Positions 8,411 to 17,062 are shown, counted from the stretch's first letter. The stretch: DNA of 36,203 nt from Acidimicrobiaceae bacterium (GCA_003132205.1 PKWY01000059.1:3102-39304); one strand, 5' to 3'. Numbers and translations: made by a program. The notes: generated from the letters alone by a model not told the origin.

Positions 8411-9752
8411 CACCGGGGTTGGCGCTTTGGTTGACGCTTCACGGGGATGCGCCGTTCGAACTGACCCGGTCTTACCCTTCCCTCCACGTCCAGTACCGGA
8501 GCTTGTCCCCGGCAGGCCTAATCTGGCCAGGTTGGTGGCCGCGTTGAGGTCGCGGTCGACCTTGTGCCCGCAGACTTCGCAGGCGTAGGTGCGTTCACCA
8601 AGGGACAGTGTGGCTTTGACTGTCCCGCAGCGACTGCAAGGTCTTGGATGACGGGTAGAAACGATCGGCCTTCACCAGCGTCGATCCGTACCACCTGGTC
8701 TTGTAGTCGAGCTGGCGGGTGAACTCGGCCCAGGCAGCGTCCGAGATGTGCTTGGCGAGGGAGTGGTTCTTCACCATGCCCTTCACGTTGAGGTTCTCCA
8801 CCACGATGACGTCGTAGTCCTTGGCGAGGCGGGTCGTCACCTGGTGGATCTGGTCCTTGCGCGCGTTGGCGACGTGGGCGTGGACCTGCTGGACCCGGGT
8901 GTTGGCACGGCACCACCGGTTGGACGGCGCGACGCCCTTCTTCGGCCCCTGACGCCTGGAGGCGACACGCTGGGCGTGGGCGAGCGAGCGCTGGGCCTTC
9001 ACCAGGTGGTGGGGGTTGTCGACCTCGAGGACCTGTTTCGCGTCGGGCGTGGCACCGGTATAGAGGGTGGTGATGCCCAGGTCGACGCCGATGATCCTCT
9101 CAGGCGTCCGGGTCGCTGGTAGCTGCCGGGTCACCTCGGCGGTGAAGGAGACCTGCCACTTCCCGTTGCGGTGGCGCAGGGTTGCGGCGACGATCCGCCC
9201 GGTGCCGCGCTCGAGGTGACGGTAGAGCTTGCGGGTGGACTCGTAGGTCTTCACCTCGCCAATGCGTGAGATTCGAACGTGGTGGGAGTCGTCGAGCCGC
9301 ACCGCGGGACCCATGAGCCGGACCGACCCCGACTGCCCGCGGCGCTTGAAGTGCAGGAACTTCGACCGGCCTTTGCGAAAGTTGGTGAAGCTCGCCGCCA
9401 GGCGTCGGGCCGTGTCGTTGTAGGTACTTGACCCGTTCTCGGCCCACCAGGGCGCCAGTTCGTCGCGCTTCTCGGCCCAGAGGTAGAGCAGACCGAAGTG
9501 CGAGGTGCTGACCCAGTCATTCTTGGTGACCTCGAGCCCAGCTTCTTTCTTCGCGCGGTTTCCGTCCCAGTTGTCCTTCACCAATCCGAGCAGGGCGTTG
9601 TAGGCGAAGCGCGAGCCCCCGACGTGGCTGAGCATCGCCGACGCCTGTGCCGCAGTGGGGTCGAGGGCGTAAGTGAAGGCTTGGGTGAACGTGGTGGGGG
9701 TGCTCGGAGTGCGCGTCACCCACTCAGTATCGGGACGTGCTGTGACATTCAC
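8402..9752 (-). pseudogene. tnpB: TnpB RNA-guided nuclease-like protein, broken by one +1 frameshift
   Basis: The open frame stops at 8595 after 385 residues. Removing one T of a TT doublet (A pair 8638-8639 on the plus strand) restores a full 449-residue TnpB ending at 8402. RuvC-I Asp224 (GVDLG) and RuvC-II Glu319 (VVENLN) are in the intact part. The zinc ribbon (CSRCG … CEVCG, corrected residues 372-394) and the third catalytic Asp (DRDLNAATNL, about 401) lie behind the shift. The protein as written therefore lacks the last catalytic residue and the zinc finger. TnpB is an RNA-guided DNA nuclease that helps IS200/IS605 elements persist. The start is GTG 9752, inside the presumed left-end hairpin; GTG 9719 is an alternative. 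The frameshift could be real decay or a sequence error. Confidence 0.88.
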
Positions 9753-9758
9753 CGCACG
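9736..9758. repeat. Imperfect hairpin at the presumed left end of the tnpB element
   Basis: CGTGC-T-GTGA-CAT-TCAC-C-GCACG: a 9-bp stem with one internal mismatch and a 3-base loop. It overlaps the tnpB start codon. Subterminal hairpins with a mismatch are what IS200/IS605 transposases recognise, so this is a plausible left-end structure. Its base sequence does not match the dispersed repeat. Confidence 0.4.
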
Positions 9759-9817
9759 CCATCAGGTCCCTGTTTGCCGAAGGCGGAACCGTCAATGACC
9801 GGAGGCAGACTGATGAA

Positions 9818-9894
9818 GTCGGGTCTTCGACACGAACTTGAATTAGATAGCAGCCAATTCAGGGTGGCATTTCTCGTCGGGCCTCCGACATTAA
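9818..9894 (+). repeat. Dispersed repeat, degenerate doublet (copies D0 and D)
   Basis: GTCGGGTCTTCGACAC at 9818-9833 and TTCTCGTCGGGCCTCCGACA at 9871-9890, the latter preceded by AGCCAATTCAGGGTGGCA (9852-9869). That stretch aligns loosely with the first arm of copy A. The two cores are about 58 bases apart. The doublet sits between the tnpB element and the MFS gene. Confidence 0.6.
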
Positions 9895-9958
9895 CGGCTT
9901 CCGGATGCTTGAGTCTCGGTTGGTTGCGTGACACTTCGCGTGCCCTTTCGCATTGGTG

Positions 9959-9980
9959 CAGGTGTGCACTTACACACCTG
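9959..9980. promoter_or_regulatory. Perfect 8-bp inverted repeat upstream of the MFS gene
   Basis: CAGGTGTG-CACTTA-CACACCTG ends 23 bases before the ATG at 10004. The size and symmetry suit either an operator for a dimeric repressor or an mRNA leader hairpin. No regulator gene adjoins it. Confidence 0.5.
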
Positions 9981-10003
9981 ATGGCGGGGGATAGATTCTC
10001 TTG

Positions 10004-11218
10004 ATGCCTCTTGACCGATGGATCGGAGCCCTAAAGGAGCGAAACTTTCGTTTCTTCTTCATTGGCCAAACTGCATCTCAAGTTGGTACCGGTATGGCGC
10101 CCGTGGCCATCGTTTTTGCAGTGTTAGCGCACGGAACCGCGACTGATATCGGCTACGTCTTGGCGGCAGGGACTACTCCTCTAGTGATCCTTCTGCTCGT
10201 TGGCGGTGTCGTGGGTGATCGCGTGAGTCGACGAAAGCTGATGCTGCAATCGGACGCACTGCGTACTCTGGCCGAATGCACTCTAGGACTGTGGGTTTTG
10301 CTGGGACGACCTCCCCTGTGGGGATTTATGACCTTGAGCGCACTCATGGGAATTGGTCAGGCGTTCTTTAATCCGGCGTTGACAGCGATCGTTCCGCAGA
10401 TGTTGAGTCCGGAGAGGCTTCAACAAGGCAACGCCCTAAACGGAATCTCCGCCTCGAGTGGTGGCATGATCGGACCCGCGATCGCCGGCGTGATTGTGGC
10501 GGTGTCCAGTCCCGGTTGGGCAATCCTGATTGATGGCATGACCTATCTGGTGAGCGTGGTCTCGCTCGCATGTATTCGAATTGACTGGAACGCAGCCGAA
10601 GTCTCTGCCTCGTTCGTCACTTTGCTCCGACAGGGCTGGAAGGAGTTCTGGTCTCGAAGTTGGTTGTGGGCAATTGTGCTTCAATCCTCACTTGTGAATG
10701 CGCTTTTCGCCTCGTTCCTCGTGCTTGGTCCCGTCGTAGCCAAACAGTCACTTGGTGGTGCACCTGCTTGGGGCGCAATCTTGGCGGCTGAAGGAGCGGG
10801 TGCAGTAGTAGGGGGAATTGTCATGTTGCGTGTACATCCCCGTCGCCCTCTTCTCGTGGCTACTTTGTCCTCATTGGTGTTCCCCTTGCCTCTGTTCTTC
10901 CTCGCGGGCCGGGCGCCCACGATCCTCGTCACGATTGCCGGATTTCTCGCCGGAGGATTCATTACGGTCTTCTCGGTGCAGTGGAGTACGACGCTGCAAC
11001 GAGAGATTCCATCTGATGTGCTCTCAAGAGTGAGCGCCTACGATTGGTTTGGCTCGTTGATTCTGCTGCCCATCGGCATGGCACTAGCGGGCCCACTGGC
11101 AACGACCATCGGCATAACAACGACCCTTGTCGGATCTGGCGGACTAATGATCTTGTTGATTCTGGCGGTGTTGGCAGTTCCATCAGTTACTCGACTTCGC
11201 GCTTCTACACCTGAATAG
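10004..11218 (+). CDS. MFS exporter (MFS_3 / EntS-like)
   Basis: A protein of about 404 residues with 12 predicted membrane helices. The N-terminus ALKERNFRFFFIGQTASQVG and the loop GGVVGDRVSRRKLML (motif A after helix 2) are typical of the MFS_3/DHA3 group. This group includes siderophore and drug exporters such as EntS. Helix 5 has the PAIAG region of drug:proton antiporters. Of TTG 10001 and ATG 10004, the ATG is preferred; GGGGG lies about 15 bases upstream. It is a single-gene unit between repeat copies D and E, with a perfect inverted repeat (9959-9980) in its leader that may control expression. Substrate unknown. Confidence 0.88.
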   Translation: MPLDRWIGALKERNFRFFFIGQTASQVGTGMAPVAIVFAVLAHGTATDIGYVLAAGTTPLVILLLVGGVVGDRVSRRKLMLQSDALRTLAECTLGLWVLLGRPPLWGFMTLSALMGIGQAFFNPALTAIVPQMLSPERLQQGNALNGISASSGGMIGPAIAGVIVAVSSPGWAILIDGMTYLVSVVSLACIRIDWNAAEVSASFVTLLRQGWKEFWSRSWLWAIVLQSSLVNALFASFLVLGPVVAKQSLGGAPAWGAILAAEGAGAVVGGIVMLRVHPRRPLLVATLSSLVFPLPLFFLAGRAPTILVTIAGFLAGGFITVFSVQWSTTLQREIPSDVLSRVSAYDWFGSLILLPIGMALAGPLATTIGITTTLVGSGGLMILLILAVLAVPSVTRLRASTPE

Positions 11219-11376
11219 GGACATTGACGGGGGTGAGGTGATGCTTCTCGGACGGACTGCCACTTCTGTGGGCGAACAACTGAGTTCATCGCCACCCCAT
11301 TACGGTGTCCCGGTATCGAGTCTCATCGGATTGTCGCGTTCGGCACTCCGACGCGAATCAGAACTTCCACGGATCA

Positions 11377-11447
11377 AGCCGCCAGCGGAAGGTTGCAGAA
11401 CTAATAGGTCTGGACAGCATCGCTGTTGCGTCGGGCCTCCGATACCA
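11377..11447 (+). repeat. Dispersed repeat, copy E with a 22-base insertion
   Basis: AGCCGCCAGCGGAAGGTTGC at the left and TGTTGCGTCGGGCCTCCGAT plus ACCA at the right match copy A. 22 extra bases (about 11402-11423) separate the two arms. It ends 25 bases before the start of the small membrane protein gene. Confidence 0.75.
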
Positions 11448-11472
11448 GGCCGAAGCAGTTGGGTGCCAGACT

Positions 11473-11781
11473 ATGCGCATGCCACGCCGCCGACTGAACT
11501 TCGCTCAACGAATCGTTGTGGTAGTGGGGCTCGGGGCGGTGTTCTATCTCGTTGGTGGTTGGGCGACCTCCCTGGACTCGTTTTCCGGCTGGGTAGGTTA
11601 CGCACCGCTGCAGGTGAACACCGCGACTTCGACGTACGAGACGGCGCCCTTCTTGGGTGGGTTACATCCCTGGGTACGCTTCGTCATTTGGCTCGTGTTG
11701 ATTGCGGTCTGGGTTGGCGTGTCGCTGACGTTGCTCCGTTCGTCGCCGCTCGACAATCCGAGCGACGAATCCTCCTCCTGA
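11473..11781 (+). CDS. Small two-helix membrane protein
   Basis: A 102-residue protein with a basic N-terminus (MRMPRRRLNFAQR). Helix 1 is about 14-34, followed by an outer loop containing GWVGYAPL, then helix 2 at about 74-94 after GLHPWVRF. The tail is Ser/Asp-rich. Similar small proteins with a GWxxYAPL loop and a second helix are widespread in Actinobacteria without known function. The frame is open from 11305, but that region contains repeat E, so ATG 11473 (or 11479) is chosen. It lies alone after the repeat. Confidence 0.7.
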   Translation: MRMPRRRLNFAQRIVVVVGLGAVFYLVGGWATSLDSFSGWVGYAPLQVNTATSTYETAPFLGGLHPWVRFVIWLVLIAVWVGVSLTLLRSSPLDNPSDESSS

Positions 11782-11955
11782 TCCTTGTCGGCGCAAGGGA
11801 GTCGTAGGCGCCGCTCCACCAAGAGTTTCGTTGGGCCACCGGCACAATCTTCATCTTCTTGGCTCGCAGTTGCGCGCTACCGAACACGCCCTATCCGTAT
11901 TTTGGTTATGCGACGAACGTGGCAGTCGTTCTAAACGAGTTGCCAAACCTCGGTT

Positions 11956-12004
11956 CGCAATTCTCTTCTTGCGAATGAGTTTGGAAGCGCTGAAGAGAAT
12001 TGCG
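11956..12004. repeat. Perfect 13-bp inverted repeat at the end of the lipoprotein gene
   Basis: CGCAATTCTCTTC (11956-11968) and GAAGAGAATTGCG (11992-12004) are exact reverse complements separated by 23 bases. It sits 5 bases beyond the stop codon of the minus-strand lipoprotein gene and between convergent genes. A bidirectional transcription end is possible, but there is no T-run and the stem is only about half GC. It could instead be the ends of a tiny mobile repeat. Confidence 0.6.
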
Positions 12005-12009
12005 CAGTG

Positions 12010-14118
12010 CTAGCAGCGCAAATTTGAAAGCGCCACGACGTGCATGCTCGAGGTCGGGTTTCCACTAGTGGTGTAAACGGTCTGGCTCCAAATCAGTTCG
12101 GCTCCCCTTGTTCGCAGAGGCCCGACGGTGCCCGAAGAGGCGGTCACACCGAAGACCTTCGGAACCTGGCACCACGTCTTCGCTCCGGGCCCCAGCCGAA
12201 GCAGTTCCTGGCGCAGACCGGACGCAGCGGTGATGGCCGCAAAAAGTGAGCCGTCGGGGGCGAGCAACAATGGGTCTCCCAAGGGCATCGAGTCCGACCC
12301 GGAATTGGCCCCAGGGATTCGCGGAAGCGCGAGATACGTCCACGTCTGACCCGAATTGGTTGATTCCAACAGCGGGTACTGCGAAGACGGGTCCAGGAGG
12401 AGCAAGCTGTGGGTCGAGGTTGCTACCAGTTGCTGAGAGAAGCAACTATTGACGGTTGGAGCCCATGACGTACTCGTCCACTTAATTCCCGAAGTTGCGG
12501 TTGCGGCCACGGGACCCTGCAGCAGCGGTTGCGGCGAGCCGTCCATGGCGCAGTTGCCCCATTGATACGGACCAAATATGGTGCACGGTCCGGTGTTCGG
12601 ACAGCCGAGCGTCGTGGTCGCCCAGGTGGTCCCGCCGTTGGACGTGATTTCAGCGGTGACGAGGCCCCGGTTGGTACCCGGCGGGTACTGGCCACTCCCG
12701 TAGCTGCTGGTACCCGCGAAGAGTGCCTCCACTTGGCTTCCTTTGGTGGTGAATCCGGCGAAGTCCTCGAGTGAGGTACCCGCAGGGGTCGGAACCGTGC
12801 GCCAAGTGGCTCCGCCGTCAGTCGTGTACAGGCCCGCGATGTAGAGCGGCGGTGCGTTGTGGTCGACGGCCGTGCTGAAGCCGGCGTAGACGCTGTTGCG
12901 ATAGCGCGGATCGAGCAGCACCGTGGAGCACTGGGGATTGGACGAAGGGGAGGAGAAAATGCTGAGCTTCGTACCGCGCAGTGCCGCCGCGACGCCGCCG
13001 GTCGGGACGCGTATCAGCGAGGAGCCGCCCGTAATATCCAGTCCCGACGCTTGACACCAGGCGATCAGGCTGGAGTTGCTCGCTGGCTGAATCGCGGACA
13101 GACCCGCGAACGTCGATGACAGGTAGTTAACCCGACCCAGGCTGGCCCAGGTCTTGTTCGGCGATACTCGCAGAGTCCGCGGGGTGAGCACGACGTCGAA
13201 CCCCCCGCCCTTTGGATTCCGAGCGAACGCTAGAGCGGGGTAGTTCTTCCTCGCGGACCCTGACGTGACCGAGAGGGAGTAGCTGAAGGGCTGGCCGATG
13301 ATGGTCTGCAATGGAGCCCAGCCCGTGACGAATACCTTGTCGCCGACTGCGGCGTTCGGGGTGCTCAGGGTCATGGTCTCACAAGGTTGCCCCGCTGCGC
13401 ACCTCGTGGGCTCGTGTGCATGTAACTGAACAGTGGTTTGCGCCTCGCCGGGGCCGAGGGCACAACCCGAGACCTCCTCAAGGCATTGAACGCCTACCCG
13501 ATAACTGCCCGATTGCAAAGGGTGAACCGATACCACGCCGTCGCGAGTAACGAGCCACGCAGTTTCGGGCACTTCGAGCCTCGTGTGAAACATGGTGGAT
13601 GACGACCAGTGAATCGGCACGCCCTCCTCTTGTAGTCCCGTTTCGCAGCCATCCCAACACACAGTCACGTATGTCGGGCGTTGTTGAGGAGATGGTGGAT
13701 GACGTAAGAAGCGACCCGTCATCGTCACTGATTCCCCTGGCGTGGCGATCGTAGAACCCAGGGACAACGAGATCTCGTTGGAGGCCGGTGGTGAGAGCGT
13801 CGTTGTCGTGGCATTCGCTGAAGTCGTTTTGCCAAACAAATACGCCTGAAGCGCCACCACCAAGGAGGAACTGTGCAAGGCGGGTACGCGAAAACAGCCG
13901 GTGAAAGTCCCGTTCAAGGATTGTTGTACGTAGTCGCCATTCGTACCGCACACCGAGCTGGGCGGGAGGCTCGCCGTTGCGATAGGAGTGCTGGATTGGC
14001 GAGCGGTCGAAGAACCTTGGAGCGCAGTGCCACAACTCGCAAGAACAAACGCGGCTGCGAACAAGACCGCGCCGCTCTTCAAAACAGATCCAGTTCTGAT
14101 CTTTCTGAAGAGGGGCAT
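12010..14118 (-). CDS. Large Asp-box repeat lipoprotein
   Basis: A 702-residue exported lipoprotein. ATG 14118 is chosen because GGAG lies 9 bases upstream and it yields a clean signal, MPLFRKIRTGSVLKSGAVLF, then AAAFVLASC with lipobox LASC. The frame is open 32 codons further upstream, without support. After a Ser/Thr-rich linker come an Ig-like region (about 130-330; paired cysteines CWDGC, CQ…CAL). A propeller-like part with Asp-box motifs follows: TTDGGATW, TSNGGTTW and STNSGQTW. Many cysteines suggest disulfides at the cell surface. It is the third Asp-box exoprotein within 9 kb. Enzymatic residues are not evident; carbohydrate or protein binding is possible. Confidence 0.78.
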   Translation of the reverse strand: MPLFRKIRTGSVLKSGAVLFAAAFVLASCGTALQGSSTARQSSTPIATASLPPSSVCGTNGDYVQQSLNGTFTGCFRVPALHSSSLVVALQAYLFGKTTSANATTTTLSPPASNEISLSLGSTIATPGESVTMTGRFLRHPPSPQQRPTYVTVCWDGCETGLQEEGVPIHWSSSTMFHTRLEVPETAWLVTRDGVVSVHPLQSGSYRVGVQCLEEVSGCALGPGEAQTTVQLHAHEPTRCAAGQPCETMTLSTPNAAVGDKVFVTGWAPLQTIIGQPFSYSLSVTSGSARKNYPALAFARNPKGGGFDVVLTPRTLRVSPNKTWASLGRVNYLSSTFAGLSAIQPASNSSLIAWCQASGLDITGGSSLIRVPTGGVAAALRGTKLSIFSSPSSNPQCSTVLLDPRYRNSVYAGFSTAVDHNAPPLYIAGLYTTDGGATWRTVPTPAGTSLEDFAGFTTKGSQVEALFAGTSSYGSGQYPPGTNRGLVTAEITSNGGTTWATTTLGCPNTGPCTIFGPYQWGNCAMDGSPQPLLQGPVAATATSGIKWTSTSWAPTVNSCFSQQLVATSTHSLLLLDPSSQYPLLESTNSGQTWTYLALPRIPGANSGSDSMPLGDPLLLAPDGSLFAAITAASGLRQELLRLGPGAKTWCQVPKVFGVTASSGTVGPLRTRGAELIWSQTVYTTSGNPTSSMHVVALSNLRC

Positions 14119-14251
14119 GGTATGACTCCGCGTGGTGTCAGTCTTGGTACGTCCAATGAACCACGCAATCACCCTAACGAGGTCGCTGCGGATTTCGTAA
14201 TGCGGTCGCTTCACGTATCAATGAATTGAGCGGGCTGAGCGTGCAGATTCA

Positions 14252-14268
14252 TTCCGGGCCTCTGACAC
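14252..14268 (+). repeat. Dispersed repeat, degenerate copy F
   Basis: TTCCGGGCCTCTGACAC resembles the 3' half of the core (…GTCGGGCCTCCGACAC). It is the rightmost copy I can recognise. Confidence 0.35.
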
Positions 14269-14348
14269 GAAGCAGCCGCGATGGAAAGCAGGCCGTCTTC
14301 ACGCCGCAGACTGCCACGAACTCCGGAGGACGTGCTATCAAGCGACTC

Positions 14349-16484
14349 TCAATCGTCCAACAGCCGACCAAGCATGTTCGCCGTCTCTTCGGCGGGAACC
14401 GCCGGTGACCAGAGGAATCCTTGGCCGAGATCGCAGTCGAGGCTGTGAAGGCGTTCGAGCTGGGCTGAAGTCTCGATTCCTTCGGCGAGCACGGTCATGT
14501 TGAGCTTGTTGCCGAGCGTAACGATCGCCTCAAGCAACATGTCGCTTCGTTCCCTGTCGTGTTTTGGACGAACAAAGGATTGGTCGATCTTGATGATCCT
14601 TGGGTTCAGGGCCGCGAGGTATGAGAGAGAGGAGTAACCCGTACCAAAATCGTCGAGGGCGACACCAACCTTGAGTCGATTCAGCTGCTCCATGACATTC
14701 ATTGTCTCGACGATGTCCACCAGCGCCACACCCTCGGTGACCTCCAGGATGAGGCGATCCGGCTCGAGCCCGCTTCGCCCGAGTTCTGCTTCGATCATTG
14801 GCACGAGGCCGGGATCGTGGAACTGTCGCGCCGAGAGATTGACCGTCACGTACGGGGCGTCGGCCTGAGCATCGCTTGCTCCCCAGGAACTGGCGGCGGC
14901 CATGGCCTCACCCAGCGCGAACGAGCCAAGTTCCAGAATGAGGTCGCTCTGCTCGGCGAGGGGAATGAACACGTCGGGGGGCACCCAGCCTCGCTGGGGA
15001 TGCTGCCAGCGCATCAGCGCCTCGAAACCAACCACCCTGGTCGTCGTGAGATCGATGATGGGCTGGTAGTGCATCGAGAGCTCGCCGCAAGTCAATGCGT
15101 GGCGCAATTCCTTGATGAGCGCGAAGCGGCTTACGACCTCATGGCCAATGTCGGGGGTGAAGGTGACAACGTGGCCGTGGCCCTGGCGCTTGGCCTCGTA
15201 CATCGCGGCGTCGGCGTTCTGGACGAGTTCGACGTTGTCCGCGCTCTCGCCGTCCCAGACCACGATTCCGACGCTTGCCCGTTGTTCGAGTCTGACCTGA
15301 TCGAAAGAAAACGGTTCGGTGAGTGTCTCGAGAAGACGCTCGGCTATCAATTCAGCCTCGGCGGGCGAGGCCAATCCCTCGGCCAAGTACAGGAACTCGT
15401 CACCCCCGAAACGGCACAGCGTGTCCGTCGAGCGAGTGACTTGTTCGAAGCGGTTGGCAAGGGTTACGAGCAGTTGGTCGCCGACCAAGTGGCCGTAAGC
15501 ATCGTTCACTCCCTTGAAGTCATCGAGGTCCAACAGCAACACGGCGCCGAGTTTTCCTTCGCGGGCGACCCTCGCGCGGGCTTGGTCGAGCCGATCATCG
15601 AAGAGGGCTCGGTTCGCGAGCCCCGTGAGCGGGTCGTGCAACGCCTGGTAGGAGAGTTGGGCGGCGAGCGCCCGCTCCTCGGTAATGTCGCGCACCGAGG
15701 ATATGAAGTACAGTGCCGCGCCGCTCTCGTCGCGGGCCGAACAAATCGACACTTCGGCGACGACGATTCGCCCGTTCTTGTGCAAGAAGCGCTTACCGTA
15801 GCGATCCTGGTCCATTTCGCCGGATTTGATGCGCCGGTAGACATCTTCGGTGACGCCTATGTCCTCGGGGTAGGTGAAGTGCTTCGAGTCGCGCCCGAGC
15901 AGTTCTTCCTGGGTGCGCCCGCTCATCCGGCAGAAGGCGTCATTCACTGTCAGAAACAGACCATCCTGGTCGCTGAAGACCATGGGAGCCATATTCCCTT
16001 CGAACGCGAGACGGAAGCGCTGCTCACTCTGCGCCAGCGCCGCCGCGGCGGCGGCCTCGATTTCGATGACATGGCCCTCGGCCATGATGCGGGCTTCTTC
16101 GGCAGCTCTTTGAGTAGTGTTGTCACGGATTTCCACGACGATCCATGATTGGGTGTCGACTGAGAGCCGTGAGAAGGCGAAGTCGACGGGTAGTTGGCTA
16201 CCGTCACGGCACAGGATGGCGAGATTTGGATCGTGCAATATCTGCGGAGTACTCAGGTCTCCGGCGCACCCATGGCGAGTCATGAAGTGCTGGTCACGTT
16301 GTAGAGGTGGTACGAGAATCTGGATGTCTCGGCCGACGAGTTCCTCTAATGGGTAACCCGTCATATCAGCGAGGCGCTGGTTGAGATCGCCGATGATCCC
16401 ATGATCATCAATGAGGGCAATCCCGCCAGGTAGCGCCTCCAGCAGATTCTGCACGCCCATAGGATGATTGCCGAAGTACCTCAC
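14349..16484 (-). CDS. PAS-PAS-GGDEF-EAL cyclic-di-GMP enzyme
   Basis: A 711-residue cytoplasmic signalling protein. Two PAS sensor domains (about 5-125 and 150-275) precede a diguanylate cyclase domain (about 280-440). That domain has HDPLTGLANR, an intact FGGDEF and an inhibitory-site RxxD (RSTD five residues before GGDEF). A phosphodiesterase domain follows (about 455-705) with FEALMRW, NLSARQF, DDFGTGYS and AEGIE all intact. Both activities are therefore possible; which dominates cannot be told. The start is set at GTG 16484, where AGAGGA lies 6 bases upstream. The frame is open to 16730, but that part is low-complexity and unlike protein. No membrane helix. Its C-terminal two thirds closely match the protein encoded at 19300-22404. 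Confidence 0.92.
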   Translation of the reverse strand: MRYFGNHPMGVQNLLEALPGGIALIDDHGIIGDLNQRLADMTGYPLEELVGRDIQILVPPLQRDQHFMTRHGCAGDLSTPQILHDPNLAILCRDGSQLPVDFAFSRLSVDTQSWIVVEIRDNTTQRAAEEARIMAEGHVIEIEAAAAAALAQSEQRFRLAFEGNMAPMVFSDQDGLFLTVNDAFCRMSGRTQEELLGRDSKHFTYPEDIGVTEDVYRRIKSGEMDQDRYGKRFLHKNGRIVVAEVSICSARDESGAALYFISSVRDITEERALAAQLSYQALHDPLTGLANRALFDDRLDQARARVAREGKLGAVLLLDLDDFKGVNDAYGHLVGDQLLVTLANRFEQVTRSTDTLCRFGGDEFLYLAEGLASPAEAELIAERLLETLTEPFSFDQVRLEQRASVGIVVWDGESADNVELVQNADAAMYEAKRQGHGHVVTFTPDIGHEVVSRFALIKELRHALTCGELSMHYQPIIDLTTTRVVGFEALMRWQHPQRGWVPPDVFIPLAEQSDLILELGSFALGEAMAAASSWGASDAQADAPYVTVNLSARQFHDPGLVPMIEAELGRSGLEPDRLILEVTEGVALVDIVETMNVMEQLNRLKVGVALDDFGTGYSSLSYLAALNPRIIKIDQSFVRPKHDRERSDMLLEAIVTLGNKLNMTVLAEGIETSAQLERLHSLDCDLGQGFLWSPAVPAEETANMLGRLLDD

Positions 16485-17062
16485 GATGCGTCCTCTTTCA
16501 CTCACCTCATTGCGCTGGCGAAGCGAAGAATTCAAGAAACCACCACATGGCCGGAGAATAGTACTTCCAACCTTCGCGAACTGGTCATGGTTCCCAAGAC
16601 TTGACTTGCTACTGGGACCCCGACGCCTCGGTGTTCCGGTATCCGCTACGCGTTGGCGGAGCGCGAGTGAGAGACCCCACGGTTCAACCCATGAGCGAAT
16701 CCGACGCCGCCAGGCCAATGCCAATGCCAATGCGACTCCGGCAGGCAGAAATCCCTATGAGTTTGATCCATTCCAACATCATTGGACCGTTGCAACCGTA
16801 TGCAGCAATCTCGTAGACCTTGGATCGTGAGTTGCGCTCGCACTGGCCCGCTTGGGGACTTCGTGAAGTGAGCCTCCATTTACCACTTACGAATTGAAGA
16901 GGTCATCTGTCGCACCGCCGATACATCAATGATGCAAATGCTCATTCTTCGGCCCGACATCATCGCATCTGGACGGATGATCTTCCGCGCTACCAAGTCG
17001 ACAACAAACGCGTCGGTCGCTTCAATGGTCACCTATTCACGGTTCACGAAAAAGTAAGGTAG
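16485..17062. other. Intergenic region between divergent genes
   Basis: No gene recognised. It should hold the promoter of the GGDEF-EAL gene (leftward) and that of the collagen-like gene (rightward). A short tandem CCAATG x3 lies at 16715-16732. A plus-strand frame of 71 codons at 16601-16816 has no ribosome-binding site and no known homology. Confidence 0.5.

Larger units (their letters stand above)
8301..9758 (-). mobile_element. IS200/IS605-type tnpB element (no tnpA), decayed
   Basis: The unit comprises an imperfect hairpin at the left end (9736-9758), a frame-shifted tnpB and a structured region after it. That region ends in …CCTCAAAGGGTTCAA on the minus strand (near 8301). No Y1 transposase (tnpA) is nearby, as in many IS1341-like elements. 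The outer boundaries are my estimate from hairpins and from typical placement of the RNA-coding right end. No target-site duplication is expected for this family. Confidence 0.5.

Noticed and set aside
393..14268. Integron attC sites as explanation of the dispersed repeats
   Set aside because: The copies do not contain proper RYYYAAC/GTTRRRY core pairs, no integrase gene is present and the intervening genes face both ways. A different recombination system is not excluded.
14817..16148. 443-codon plus-strand frame opposite the first GGDEF-EAL gene
   Set aside because: The minus-strand protein has every conserved motif. The plus frame is an antisense shadow without a ribosome-binding site.
16715..16732. 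CCAATG tandem triplicate as a possible repeat array or CRISPR remnant
   Set aside because: Only three 6-base units with no spacers; too short to mean more than local slippage.
16601..16816. Small plus-strand protein beginning CYWDPDASVFRY
   Set aside because: It faintly recalls DUF2510, but there is no ribosome-binding site, the conserved WDG…W motif is missing and it contains a low-complexity tandem repeat.
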